DNA of 64,000 nt, taken from contig NZ_LQIV01000001.1 in NCBI RefSeq assembly GCF_001500125.1, forward strand, positions 248,001-312,000, read 5' to 3'. Shown here piece after piece: positions 16,788-25,390 of this stretch; the first letter of the stretch is position 1, and the number at the start of each line of letters is the position of its first letter. The notes under the pieces are model-generated. The model ran no database searches. It worked only from the letters and a program-made list of their open reading frames with translations, and was not told where the DNA came from. The stretch comes from Mycobacterium sp. IS-1742 (GTDB lineage Bacteria; Actinomycetota; Actinomycetes; Mycobacteriales; Mycobacteriaceae). A program made the position numbers and the translations under genes.

Positions 16788-18112
16788 CGCGTTCGAAGAA
16801 GGCGAAGAACACCCCCGCCGTCATCGACCCCTACCTACCCGAGACCGGGAACTTCGGGTACCGGGTGTCACGGTACGAACTCGACCTGGAGTACAAGGTC
16901 GCGATCAACCGGCTGTCCGGTTCGGCGACGATCACCGCCGTCACCCTCGCCGCACTGCGCACCTTCACCCTCGACCTCGCCGACACCCTGCGGGTGACGA
17001 AGGTGGCGGTCAACGGCCGCCGGCCGGCCCGGTTCTCCTGCGGGCACGACAAATTGCGGGTCGAGTTGTCCTCGGCGTTGCCGGCCGGCGCGGCACTGGT
17101 CGTCGAGGTTCGGTACGGCGGCACCCCTCAACCGGTCGAAACCCTTTGGGGTGACGTCGGATTCGAGGAGTTGACCAATGGCGCGCTGGTCGCCGGACAA
17201 CCCAACGGCGCGTCCACGTGGTTTCCGTGCGACGACCACCCGAGCTCCAAGGCCAGCTACCGCATCCAGGTCAGCACCGACAGCCCGTACCGCGCGATCG
17301 CCAACGGCGAGTTGGTGTCCCGCCGCGCCAGGGCAGGCCACACCGTGTGGACCTACGAACAGGCCGAACCGACGTCGACATACCTGATCACCCTGCAGAT
17401 CGGCATGTACGACCTGCACAAGCTGGCGAAGTCGCCGGTGATCATGCAGGCCGCCCTGCCGGCCCGGTTGCGCCGCAACTTCGACCACGACTTCGGCCGT
17501 CAACCGCAGATGATGAAGCTGTTCGAGAAACTGTTCGGGCCGTATCCGCTGGCGAGCGGTTACACGGTGGTGGTGACCGACGACGACCTCGAGATCCCGC
17601 TCGAAGCCCAGGGCATCTCGATCTTCGGGGCCAACCACTGCAACGGCACGCGCAGGGCCGAGCGGTTGATCGCCCACGAACTGGCCCACCAATGGTTCGG
17701 CAACTCCGTCACCGTGCGGCGCTGGCGCGACATCTGGCTGCACGAAGGGTTCGCGTGCTACGCGGAGTGGCTGTGGTCGGAGCACTCGGGCGGCCGCAGC
17801 GCCGACGACTGGGCGCACCACTATCACGCGCGGTTGGCCGAACTACCGCAGGACCTGCTGCTGTCGGACCCAGGCCCGAAGGACATGTTCGACGACCGGG
17901 TGTACAAGCGCGGTGCGCTGACCCTGCACGTCCTGCGCACGCGCATCGGCGACGAGAAGTTCTTCGACCTGCTGCGGGACTGGACGGCGCGGCACCGGCA
18001 CAGCACCGCGTTCACCGACGACTTCACCGGCCTGGCGGCCAATTACGCCGACGAGTCCCTTCGCCCGCTGTGGGACGGGTGGCTCTACGCTGAGGATCTG
18101 CCGAAGCTGTGA
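16784..18112 (+). CDS. M1 family zinc aminopeptidase
   Basis: A 442-aa gluzincin with HELAHQWFGN (zinc ligands at residues 298 and 302) and the third ligand Glu in LHEGFACYAEW about 19 residues on. The N-terminal beta domain is present but the long C-terminal helical domain of PepN is not, so this is a short M1 form. No signal peptide is seen. The GTG start overlaps the NRPS stop (GTGA), and its own stop overlaps the next GTG, so it is translationally coupled to both. Epsilon-poly-lysine-degrading M1-type aminopeptidases are known in Streptomyces producers (from memory), suggesting it trims the NRPS product. Confidence 0.88.
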   Translation: MTRSKKAKNTPAVIDPYLPETGNFGYRVSRYELDLEYKVAINRLSGSATITAVTLAALRTFTLDLADTLRVTKVAVNGRRPARFSCGHDKLRVELSSALPAGAALVVEVRYGGTPQPVETLWGDVGFEELTNGALVAGQPNGASTWFPCDDHPSSKASYRIQVSTDSPYRAIANGELVSRRARAGHTVWTYEQAEPTSTYLITLQIGMYDLHKLAKSPVIMQAALPARLRRNFDHDFGRQPQMMKLFEKLFGPYPLASGYTVVVTDDDLEIPLEAQGISIFGANHCNGTRRAERLIAHELAHQWFGNSVTVRRWRDIWLHEGFACYAEWLWSEHSGGRSADDWAHHYHARLAELPQDLLLSDPGPKDMFDDRVYKRGALTLHVLRTRIGDEKFFDLLRDWTARHRHSTAFTDDFTGLAANYADESLRPLWDGWLYAEDLPKL

Positions 18113-19365
18113 CCGACGCGGCGCCGTCGACCGGCCCGGTCACGCGGAGCAGCGTGGCCCGGGTCGGTGTCGCGACGGCGGTGACCGCGCTGTGCGGCTA
18201 CGCGGTCCTGTATCTCGCGGCGCGTGACCTCGAACCCGACGGCTTCTCGGTGTTCGGGGTGTTCTGGGGGGCGTTCGGCCTGGCCAGCGGCGCGGCGTTC
18301 GGACTGCTGCAGGAGGCGACGCGGGAGGTCCGCGACGCCAGGGTCGACAGTCCGGCCGGCGGCCCGCACACCCGTCCCGTGCGGGTAGGCGCGGTGGTCG
18401 GTGTCGTCGCGGCCGCCCTCATCGTGGTGACGGCGCCGCTGTGGGCGGGCCGCGTGTTCGTGGAGGCGCGGTGGCTGTCGGTGGCGCTGCTCGGCGCGGG
18501 GCTGGCCGGCTTCTGCGTGCACGCGACACTGCTCGGCATGCTGGCGGGTGTCAACCGCTGGAGCCAATACGGAGCGCTGATGGTGGCCGACGCCGTGATC
18601 CGCGTCCTGGTGGCCGTCGCGACGTTCGCGATCGGATGGGGTCTCGGTGGTTACCTGTGGGCGACCGTCGGCGGCGCGGTCGCCTGGCTGCTGCTGCTCG
18701 TCTGCTCCCCCGCCACGCGGGCCGCCGCGCGCCTGCGGACGCCGGGCAGCACGGCGCAGTTCCTGCGCGGGGCCGCCCACTCGATCGCCGCGGCCGGCGC
18801 CAGCGCGGTGCTGGTGATGGGGTTCCCGGTCCTGCTCAAGGCGACGTCGGACGACCTCGGGGCGGCAGGCGGCGTGGTCATCCTGGCCGTGACGCTCACC
18901 CGGGCGCCGCTGCTGGTGCCGCTGACCGCGATGCAGGGCAACCTGATCGCCCACTTCGTCGACCAGCGCACCGCACGGCTGCGCGCGTTGATCGGTCCGG
19001 CGGCGGTGGTGTCGGGCCTCGGCGCGGTCGGTGTGGTCGCCGCCGGCCTGCTGGGGCCCTGGCTGCTGCGCGCCGGGTTCGGCGAACAGTACCGGGCCGA
19101 CGGCGCGCTGCTGGCGTGGCTGACCGCGGCCGCCGTGGCGATCGCCCTGCTGACGCTGACCGGCGCGGCGACGGTGGCCGCGGCCATGCACCGCACGTAC
19201 GCACTCGGCTGGGTGAGCGCCACCGTGGCGGCGGTGCTGTTGCTGCTGATGCCGCTGGACCTGGAGACCAGGACGGTGGTCGCGTTGCTGTGCGGACCGC
19301 TGGTGGGCATCGCCGTGCACCTGGCCGGGCTCGCCACTGCGCCGGGATATCCTGGCCGGGTTTGA
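18109..19365 (+). CDS. Polytopic membrane protein, flippase-like (Rv3630-like)
   Basis: A 418-aa protein made almost entirely of hydrophobic segments (about twelve), with short basic loops, in the style of Wzx/MviN-type polysaccharide flippases. Such proteins move lipid-linked precursors across the inner membrane. Position between ppa and galE and length resemble Rv3630. It starts with GTG overlapping the aminopeptidase stop by 4 nt, so it is coupled to the NRPS-peptidase pair, and galE follows 14 nt after its stop. The cargo is unknown; it could be a polyprenyl-linked sugar or the NRPS product. Confidence 0.75.
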   Translation: MTDAAPSTGPVTRSSVARVGVATAVTALCGYAVLYLAARDLEPDGFSVFGVFWGAFGLASGAAFGLLQEATREVRDARVDSPAGGPHTRPVRVGAVVGVVAAALIVVTAPLWAGRVFVEARWLSVALLGAGLAGFCVHATLLGMLAGVNRWSQYGALMVADAVIRVLVAVATFAIGWGLGGYLWATVGGAVAWLLLLVCSPATRAAARLRTPGSTAQFLRGAAHSIAAAGASAVLVMGFPVLLKATSDDLGAAGGVVILAVTLTRAPLLVPLTAMQGNLIAHFVDQRTARLRALIGPAAVVSGLGAVGVVAAGLLGPWLLRAGFGEQYRADGALLAWLTAAAVAIALLTLTGAATVAAAMHRTYALGWVSATVAAVLLLLMPLDLETRTVVALLCGPLVGIAVHLAGLATAPGYPGRV

Positions 19366-19379
19366 CGTAGGAGGCGGAC

Positions 19380-20372
19380 ATGACCTGGCTGGTGACGGGC
19401 GGGGCCGGTTACATCGGCTCGCACGTCGTGCACGCGCTGCTCGACGCCGGGACACCGGTGGTGGTCATCGACGACCTGTCGTCGGGGTTCGAGAAGTTCG
19501 TGCCGACCGGGGTCCCGTTCGTGCGGGGCACTCTGCTCGACGAACCGCTGGTCCTCGACACCCTGCGCCGTCACCGCGTCACCGGGGTGATCCACGTCGC
19601 CGGCTACAAGTACGCCGGGGTGTCGGTGTCGCGGCCGTTGCACACCTATGAGCAGAACGTGTCCGCGATGGTGACGCTGCTGCGGGCGATGGACGACGCC
19701 GGCGTCGACAAGGTCGTGTTCTCGTCGAGTGCGGCGACGTTCGGCACCCCCGACGTCGACATCGTCGACGAGCAGACCGCCACGCGGCCGGAATCGCCTT
19801 ACGGCGAGACGAAGTTGATCGGCGAATGGCTGCTGCGAGACGTCGCACGCGCGACCGGCCTGCGGCACACCAGCCTGCGGTACTTCAACGTGGTGGGGTC
19901 GGGGTCGGAGACGCTGTACGACGCCAGTCCGCACAACCTGTTCCCGTTGGTGTTCGAGATGCTGCACGACGGACGCGTCCCCCGCATCAACGGTGCCGAC
20001 TACCCCACCCCCGACGGCACGTGTGTCCGCGACTACATCCACGTCACCGACCTGGCGCTGGCCCACGTGGCCGCGGCGCGGCGGCTGGCCGACGGTCAGC
20101 CGGTGGAGCCGGTGTACAACCTGGGCAGCGGCGACGGCACGTCCGTGCGCGAGATCATGACCGCGATCAGGGAGGTCACCGGCATCGACTTCGAGCCGGA
20201 GATCATGCCGCGGCGTCCCGGCGACCCGGCGCGCATCGTCGCGGCCGGTGACCTCGCCCGGCGAGACCTGGACTGGCAGATGCGGCATTCGGTGCGCGAC
20301 ATGGTCGCGTCGGCGTGGCGGGCCAGCCTGGTGGCGCGGGCGGCGGCTCCGGGTGCGGAGTGGGCCGGCTGA
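19380..20372 (+). CDS. galE: UDP-glucose 4-epimerase
   Basis: An extended short-chain dehydrogenase that interconverts UDP-glucose and UDP-galactose, supplying galactofuranose for arabinogalactan. The 330-aa protein has the NAD motif GGAGYIGSH at residues 7-15, the catalytic Ser stretch VFSSSAATFG and the YxxxK pair in SPYGETK. AGGAGG (19369-19374) sits 5 nt before the ATG. The Rv3634c counterpart (galE1) occupies the same chromosomal region in M. tuberculosis. The next gene starts inside its 3' end. Confidence 0.93.
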   Translation: MTWLVTGGAGYIGSHVVHALLDAGTPVVVIDDLSSGFEKFVPTGVPFVRGTLLDEPLVLDTLRRHRVTGVIHVAGYKYAGVSVSRPLHTYEQNVSAMVTLLRAMDDAGVDKVVFSSSAATFGTPDVDIVDEQTATRPESPYGETKLIGEWLLRDVARATGLRHTSLRYFNVVGSGSETLYDASPHNLFPLVFEMLHDGRVPRINGADYPTPDGTCVRDYIHVTDLALAHVAAARRLADGQPVEPVYNLGSGDGTSVREIMTAIREVTGIDFEPEIMPRRPGDPARIVAAGDLARRDLDWQMRHSVRDMVASAWRASLVARAAAPGAEWAG

Positions 20373-22120
20373 ACCGGGTCGCCGCAGCCGCGATCTCGCT
20401 CGTCGCGGTGCAGCTGGCCGTTCGCGCGGTGCTGGCGTTCGGCGGCTATTTCTATTGGGACGACCTGATCCTCGTCGGCCGGGCCGGCACGCAGGACCTG
20501 CTGTCACCGACGTTTCTGTTCGACGATCACGACGGGCATGTGATGCCCGCGGCGTTCCTCGTGTCCGGGGTGATCACCAGGGCGGCGCCCTGGTCGTGGG
20601 CGCTGCCCGCGGTCAGCCTGGTGGTGCTGCAGCTGCTGGCGTCGCTGGCCCTGTTGCGCGCGCTGCACGTCATTCTCGGGTGGCGTCCGGTGTTGTTGGT
20701 GCCGTTGACGTTTGCGTTGTTCACGCCGCTGGCGGTGCCCGGGTTCGCCTGGTGGGCAGCGGGGTTGAACTCGCTGCCGATGTTGGCGGCGCTGACGTGG
20801 GTGTGCGCGGACGCGGTCCTGCTGGTGCGCACCGGACGGCGGCGATACGCGGTGACGGCGCTCGCCGTGTACGTCGGCGGACTGCTGTTCTTCGAGAAGG
20901 CGGCGGTGATCCCGTTCGTCGCCTTCGCGGTGGTCGCGCTGCTGGGCCATGTGACCGGGTCCTCGACTGTGGTCGCGGTGTGGCAGCGCGGGATCCGGTT
21001 GTGGGTCGGCGCGCTGGCGGTCACCGCGGCCTGGGTTGGGGTGTACCTGCTCGTCGTCGACCAGAAGCGGTGGAGCTTCGACCTGGGGATGACGTGGGAC
21101 CTGCTGTCGCGGTCCGTCACTCACGGGATCGTGCCCGGACTGGTCGGCGGGCCGTGGGATTGGCAGCGGTGGGCGCCGGCGTCGCCGTGGGCGACGCCCC
21201 CGGTCGCGGTGATGGTGCTGGGATGGGTGGCGTTGGCCGCCGGGGTCGCAGTGTCCGTCGCGCGCAAGCGGCGGATCGGACCGGTGTGGGCGGTCGCGGT
21301 CGGGTACGCGGTCGCCTGCCAGGTGCCGATCTACCTCATGCGGTCGTCGCGGTTCACCGCGCTGGAGCTGGCGCAGACGCTGCGGTACCTGCCGGATCTG
21401 GTGGTGGTGCTGGCGCTGCTGATGGCGGTCGCGTTCTGCGCCCCCAACCGCGAGGGGATGCAGTGGCTGGACCCGTCGCGCCGTCGTTCGGTGGCGGTGG
21501 CCGGTCTGGCCGCCGCGTTCGTGGCGAGCAGCCTGTACTCGACGGTGACGTTCCACCGGATCTGGCGGGACAGCCCCGTGCCGGCGTACGTGGCCAATGC
21601 GCGGGCGGGTCTGGCGGAGGTCGACGAACCGATGCTCGACCAGGAGGTCGATCCGTTGATCCTGCAGCGGGTAGCGGGCCCGGAGAACCTGCTGAGCCAC
21701 ATGTTCGCGCTGGTCGATGACCGCCCGGACATCGGGTCGAGTACGACCGAGCTGAGGATTGTGGACCGGAGCGGGCAGGTGGTCGACGCGCTCGTGACGT
21801 GGGTGCGGGCCATCGTTCCCGGGCCGGAGCCCGACTGCGGCTACCTGGTGCAGCCCGACTTCCCGGTGCGCATGCCACTCGACGGGCCGCTGCTGCCTGC
21901 GGACTGGACCGCGGAGATCAACTACCTGGCGAACAGCGACGGGTCACTGCTGATGGCGCTGTCGGAGGGCCCGCAGGTGAAGGTGCCGGTGCGGCCGGGC
22001 CTGAACCGGGTGTTCGTGCGGCTGCCGGGCGCCGGTGGCGCAATCGATGTCAGCGCGACGACCGCGGCGCTGTCGGTGTGCATATCGCCCGGTCCGGTCG
22101 GATTTGTGGCACCGAGGTAG
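20360..22120 (+). CDS. Polytopic membrane protein, possible GT-C glycosyltransferase (Rv3635-like)
   Basis: A 586-aa protein with an N-terminal signal-anchor, an early acidic pair in YFYWDDLILVGR, about ten further hydrophobic segments up to residue ~390, and a C-terminal ~190-aa extracytoplasmic domain with three Cys. A DD/DE pair in the first extracytoplasmic loop and this topology are typical of GT-C glycosyltransferases that use polyprenyl-phosphate sugars, but no closer family is recognised. Start GTG 20360 lies 13 nt inside galE; a longer frame to 20315 is less likely. Position and length resemble Rv3635. Confidence 0.65.
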   Translation: MGRLNRVAAAAISLVAVQLAVRAVLAFGGYFYWDDLILVGRAGTQDLLSPTFLFDDHDGHVMPAAFLVSGVITRAAPWSWALPAVSLVVLQLLASLALLRALHVILGWRPVLLVPLTFALFTPLAVPGFAWWAAGLNSLPMLAALTWVCADAVLLVRTGRRRYAVTALAVYVGGLLFFEKAAVIPFVAFAVVALLGHVTGSSTVVAVWQRGIRLWVGALAVTAAWVGVYLLVVDQKRWSFDLGMTWDLLSRSVTHGIVPGLVGGPWDWQRWAPASPWATPPVAVMVLGWVALAAGVAVSVARKRRIGPVWAVAVGYAVACQVPIYLMRSSRFTALELAQTLRYLPDLVVVLALLMAVAFCAPNREGMQWLDPSRRRSVAVAGLAAAFVASSLYSTVTFHRIWRDSPVPAYVANARAGLAEVDEPMLDQEVDPLILQRVAGPENLLSHMFALVDDRPDIGSSTTELRIVDRSGQVVDALVTWVRAIVPGPEPDCGYLVQPDFPVRMPLDGPLLPADWTAEINYLANSDGSLLMALSEGPQVKVPVRPGLNRVFVRLPGAGGAIDVSATTAALSVCISPGPVGFVAPR

Positions 22121-22176
22121 TCCCGGGTACGGGATACTGGGCAAATGATGGTGCGACGGGGGCGGGTGGGGCGCCG

Positions 22177-24372
22177 GTGAGCGCGCTTGACGGCTTCTAC
22201 ACAACGTGGGACAACGCCCGGCAAACGTTCGGAGAGGGCACCCCGCAGCCGGGCACGGATTTCGACAGCAGTCCGCAGTTGACCGATCTCGGATCCGGCG
22301 TCACCGCGGCGGCGCCCGGATCGACGTGGTCGGGGGCCGCCGCAACCCATTACGACAAGGCCAACACCGACCACCAGGCCGTCTTCACGCGGCTCGCGGA
22401 GTTGGACCGCAGGATCGCCCAGCAGGTCGACCAGTCGGCGCAGACGGTCGCGACGGGCCGGCAGAACCTGGATCACCTGCGCCAGTGGGTGACCGACGCC
22501 GCCAACAGCGTGCCGCCGGGTAAGCAGCGCGACGCGATGCTGATGCAGATCGCCAACAGGGGGCTCGGGCAGCTCACCGACGTCGTGCAGAAGACCAACG
22601 CCGAGTCGAACACGATCGCGCAGAATCTCGCCAGGCTGGCACCCGAGTTCGACGCGCTGGGGCGCGGTCAGAAGTTCGGCAACGGCGAGAAGGACGAGAA
22701 GAAGGACGACGCCGACGCGCTGGGGAACGAGCAGGCCCGCGCGACGCCCGAGAACGAGCGTGCGGAGCAGGATGTTCAGGCCGCGCTCGCCGGCGACCAG
22801 AATGCCGCCGCACGCGTCGAAGCTGTCCTCGGCAAGATCGAACCGGGGCAGCAACTGACCTCGGAGCAAGCCTCCTATCTGAGCCAGATGCAGGCCCAAC
22901 AGCACGGGATGAGCGTCGACGATCTCCACAAAGCCGAACAACGGCTCGGGGACCACAAGGACATCATCGGCGACTCCTGGCAGCTGATGAGCAACGACGA
23001 CGTCAGATTCCCCAGGACCGAGACCACACCGGAGGCTCTCGACGACCCCACTCGGATGACGACCGGTGGCTTCGATCAGCTCCCCCGGAGCGTCCAGGAA
23101 ACCCTCGACGGGGCAGGCGACCTGAAGCAGGTCGACGATACGAACGTCCTGAAGAACTACGGAGACTTGCAGAAAGTCTCCGAGATCGTCGCCGACGGGA
23201 ACGACAGGTTCCAGACGGGTACGGAAGTCGATCGCGGGTTGATGCGGGCCGCCGACGCGGTGATGGACAGCGATGTTCCCGCGGCCCACGCGTCCGCGGC
23301 GACGCAGGGCCTCTTCGAGGCCGTCGCGCCGGATCACCAGATCATCCACGACCACGTTCTCGGAACCCATGGCAGCGACGGGCAGGACTTCCTCCGCGAC
23401 GTGAACCACATGCCCTGGAATGACGACGGCAAGGCCGCAGGCGCTCTGTTCAGCTGGACGCACGACAACCATCTCGAACCGGATATCGCCGACGCGACGG
23501 CCGAGGCATACGGACGGTATCTGGGCGAACACAAGAGCGAGTTGATGAACATCGCCGGACAGACGCTCGGTGAGTACAACCCCGAACTCGTCAAGGCGTA
23601 CGCCCACGGCCTCTCTCCGTACGTGGACGACATCGCCAGTGTCGGTGGCGACGACGGCGACGGTTTCGCCGACCTCGACAGCAGTGATTCCGAGCGTCCG
23701 ATCGGGAAGGGCGTCTTCTCGCTTCTGAGCACTCAGGAGGACGCCTACGTCGAGTTCAACAGCGCGGCCGACGCACTCGCAGTCGATCGCTCCCTCGACT
23801 GGGCCACCGACGTCAAGAACGGAGTGCCGGTTCCCGAAGATGATTCGAGAATGGCGGACGCCGCTGTGCTGAAAGGCATGGTCTCCGCCGGTGCGGCCGA
23901 CGCGGCGCATGTGATGCAGCAGAACAGCGCGGAAGCTCATCAATGGCGAGAAACGGCCTACAAGACCGGGATCGCCGCCCTGAGCGGAATGAGCGGACCG
24001 GTGGGTGGACCCATGGTCGCGACCTTCGGTGAAGCAATGGAGAGTTCGTTCGTCGGGCCGCAGATCGATACGACGGCGCCGGTTGTACCGGACATGAAGC
24101 CTGATGAGGCATCCCGCTTCGCGGCCAATGCGCTATTGGCGACAGGAGCATTGAGGCCTGAAGACGTAGACCAGCGCTACCTGCTCGATGGAAGGTTGGC
24201 GTCCCGCGAAGAACTCGACGCTGCCAAAGTCTGGGTGCCCAAAGACACCGACTACAACGACGATCTGAATGACTACATCAATCGGGCCGGCGGAAATCCT
24301 GACTCGAACCCGGCCGACGACTTCATGTACTGGTACAACATGACAGTCAAGATTCCAGGTGGTGGGGGCTGA
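22177..24372 (+). CDS. TPR-repeat-region / EspE-like protein, 731 aa
   Basis: The N-terminal 110 residues resemble EspA/EspE-type or WXG-like secreted proteins: two long helices around a W-S-G turn (residues 51-53) and no signal peptide. An acidic, low-complexity linker (DEKKDDADALGNEQ, near 170-190) leads to a ~500-aa helical region of the kind annotated in mycobacteria as 'TPR repeat region', ending in a Gly-rich tail. Possible type VII substrate or polymorphic surface protein; this is inference. Third-position GC looks lower than in neighbours. The stop overlaps the next ATG, so it pairs with the lipoprotein gene. Confidence 0.7.
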   Translation: MSALDGFYTTWDNARQTFGEGTPQPGTDFDSSPQLTDLGSGVTAAAPGSTWSGAAATHYDKANTDHQAVFTRLAELDRRIAQQVDQSAQTVATGRQNLDHLRQWVTDAANSVPPGKQRDAMLMQIANRGLGQLTDVVQKTNAESNTIAQNLARLAPEFDALGRGQKFGNGEKDEKKDDADALGNEQARATPENERAEQDVQAALAGDQNAAARVEAVLGKIEPGQQLTSEQASYLSQMQAQQHGMSVDDLHKAEQRLGDHKDIIGDSWQLMSNDDVRFPRTETTPEALDDPTRMTTGGFDQLPRSVQETLDGAGDLKQVDDTNVLKNYGDLQKVSEIVADGNDRFQTGTEVDRGLMRAADAVMDSDVPAAHASAATQGLFEAVAPDHQIIHDHVLGTHGSDGQDFLRDVNHMPWNDDGKAAGALFSWTHDNHLEPDIADATAEAYGRYLGEHKSELMNIAGQTLGEYNPELVKAYAHGLSPYVDDIASVGGDDGDGFADLDSSDSERPIGKGVFSLLSTQEDAYVEFNSAADALAVDRSLDWATDVKNGVPVPEDDSRMADAAVLKGMVSAGAADAAHVMQQNSAEAHQWRETAYKTGIAALSGMSGPVGGPMVATFGEAMESSFVGPQIDTTAPVVPDMKPDEASRFAANALLATGALRPEDVDQRYLLDGRLASREELDAAKVWVPKDTDYNDDLNDYINRAGGNPDSNPADDFMYWYNMTVKIPGGGG

Positions 24373-25151
24373 TGACCGCCATTCGGCGCGTGACCCTGTT
24401 CCTCATCCTCGTCGCCGTTCTTTCCGCGTGTACACAGGATCGCGGTATCGAGCGTTGGCAGGGAACCAACACGGAGCTCAGATACGAGTGGACCGCTGAC
24501 GCCGGCATGGATGTACGAACCGGACCCGCCGTGCCGGTTCGGGCCTTCGTGGAATCCTTCATGCTCAGTCAGAACGCGGGCGATATGGCCTACGCGTATC
24601 CCGGGTTCGAACGTGCAGTGCCCGACAACGGATCTGACCTCTGGGTGACCAGGCCGGCCCTTGATGTTCCGAGCAAGACGCCTTCGGTGGGCACTGTCAC
24701 TCACCATCTTCTCTCCATGGACCGCACCGGTGACGAAGTCACGACCGTGGTCTGCACGTACAACTATCGCGTCGCAACTGAAACCGAGGACGGGTCCTAC
24801 CGGAGCGTGGCGCGCGTCGGGCCAAAGAACGAACGCGGGATCGACGTCGCGAAGATTGCGCTTGTCGGCCCGAGATCGGAGCCCGGACCGCCACAATCCG
24901 GCCCACGACCCGACCCCGTCGACGACGTTTTCGGCGAGTGGCGCGTCCGCGGCATGCTCAATTATTGGACGGTGGGCGACCCGGGCTTCGCTGACGCCTG
25001 GCCGACATACGAGGCCGACAAACAGAAGTGCGTCGACAACGCGCCGGACCCGGCGCCGGTTCGCGCCGAGATCATCGATGGCACCCACCCCCGTGATTTC
25101 TTCCCCACCCAACCGCCCATTCCCGGCTGGCCCGAGGCTGCAAGCGGGTAG
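24372..25151 (+). CDS. Lipoprotein of unknown function
   Basis: A 259-aa protein with a clear lipoprotein signal: MTAIRR, a hydrophobic core, and lipobox LSAC with Cys at residue 20. The mature part (residues 21-259) has no family I recognise. It ends in a Pro-rich tail containing FFPTQPPIPGW. The ATG shares a base with the preceding TGA (TGATG), a strong sign of coupling to the TPR/EspE-like gene. Such two-gene cassettes recur in mycobacteria (Rv2081c/Rv2082 comes to mind). It may be a membrane-anchored partner or immunity-like protein. Confidence 0.75.
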   Translation: MTAIRRVTLFLILVAVLSACTQDRGIERWQGTNTELRYEWTADAGMDVRTGPAVPVRAFVESFMLSQNAGDMAYAYPGFERAVPDNGSDLWVTRPALDVPSKTPSVGTVTHHLLSMDRTGDEVTTVVCTYNYRVATETEDGSYRSVARVGPKNERGIDVAKIALVGPRSEPGPPQSGPRPDPVDDVFGEWRVRGMLNYWTVGDPGFADAWPTYEADKQKCVDNAPDPAPVRAEIIDGTHPRDFFPTQPPIPGWPEAASG

Positions 25152-25180
25152 CCCATACCACCCTGGATCGCATGGTGGTG
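25150..25180 (+). terminator. Possible terminator after the lipoprotein gene
   Basis: A short inverted repeat (ACCACC / GGTGGT, loop about 13 nt) follows the lipoprotein stop. There is no T-tract. Nothing else is seen between here and tRNA-Thr. Confidence 0.3.
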
Positions 25181-25261
25181 TCGTACGCCGACTGCACGGT
25201 TGGTGTACGCAAAACTCGAGTAGGCACGTCAACAACCGTGCGCTCGGCGAGGCAAGAAGAG

Positions 25262-25334
25262 AGCCGCCTAGGAGAATCGAACTCCTGACCTATTCATTAC
25301 GAGTGAATCGCTCTACCGACTGAGCTAAGGCGGC
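25262..25334 (-). tRNA. tRNA-Thr(CGT)
   Basis: The minus strand folds into a 73-nt cloverleaf: 7-bp acceptor GCCGCCT/AGGCGGC, D-arm GCTC/GAGC, anticodon stem ATTCA/TGAAT around loop CTCGTAA (anticodon CGT, threonine ACG codons), and T-arm AGGAG/CTCCT with TTCGAAT. The discriminator is T and CCA is not encoded. It lies between the lipoprotein gene and holB, as tRNA-Thr does near Rv3644c. Confidence 0.97.
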
Positions 25335-25359
25335 GTGCCCGGCCAGACCGGGCGGCACG

Positions 25360-25388
25360 AGTCTACGGCAGCGCCCGCCGGCCACCAA
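25360..25388 (-). promoter_or_regulatory. Sigma-A-type promoter for tRNA-Thr
   Basis: On the minus strand TTGGTG (25388-25383), a 17-nt spacer and TAGACT (25365-25360) form a good housekeeping promoter. Predicted start is about 18 nt before the mature tRNA 5' end. Confidence 0.6.
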
Positions 25389-25390
25389 AG

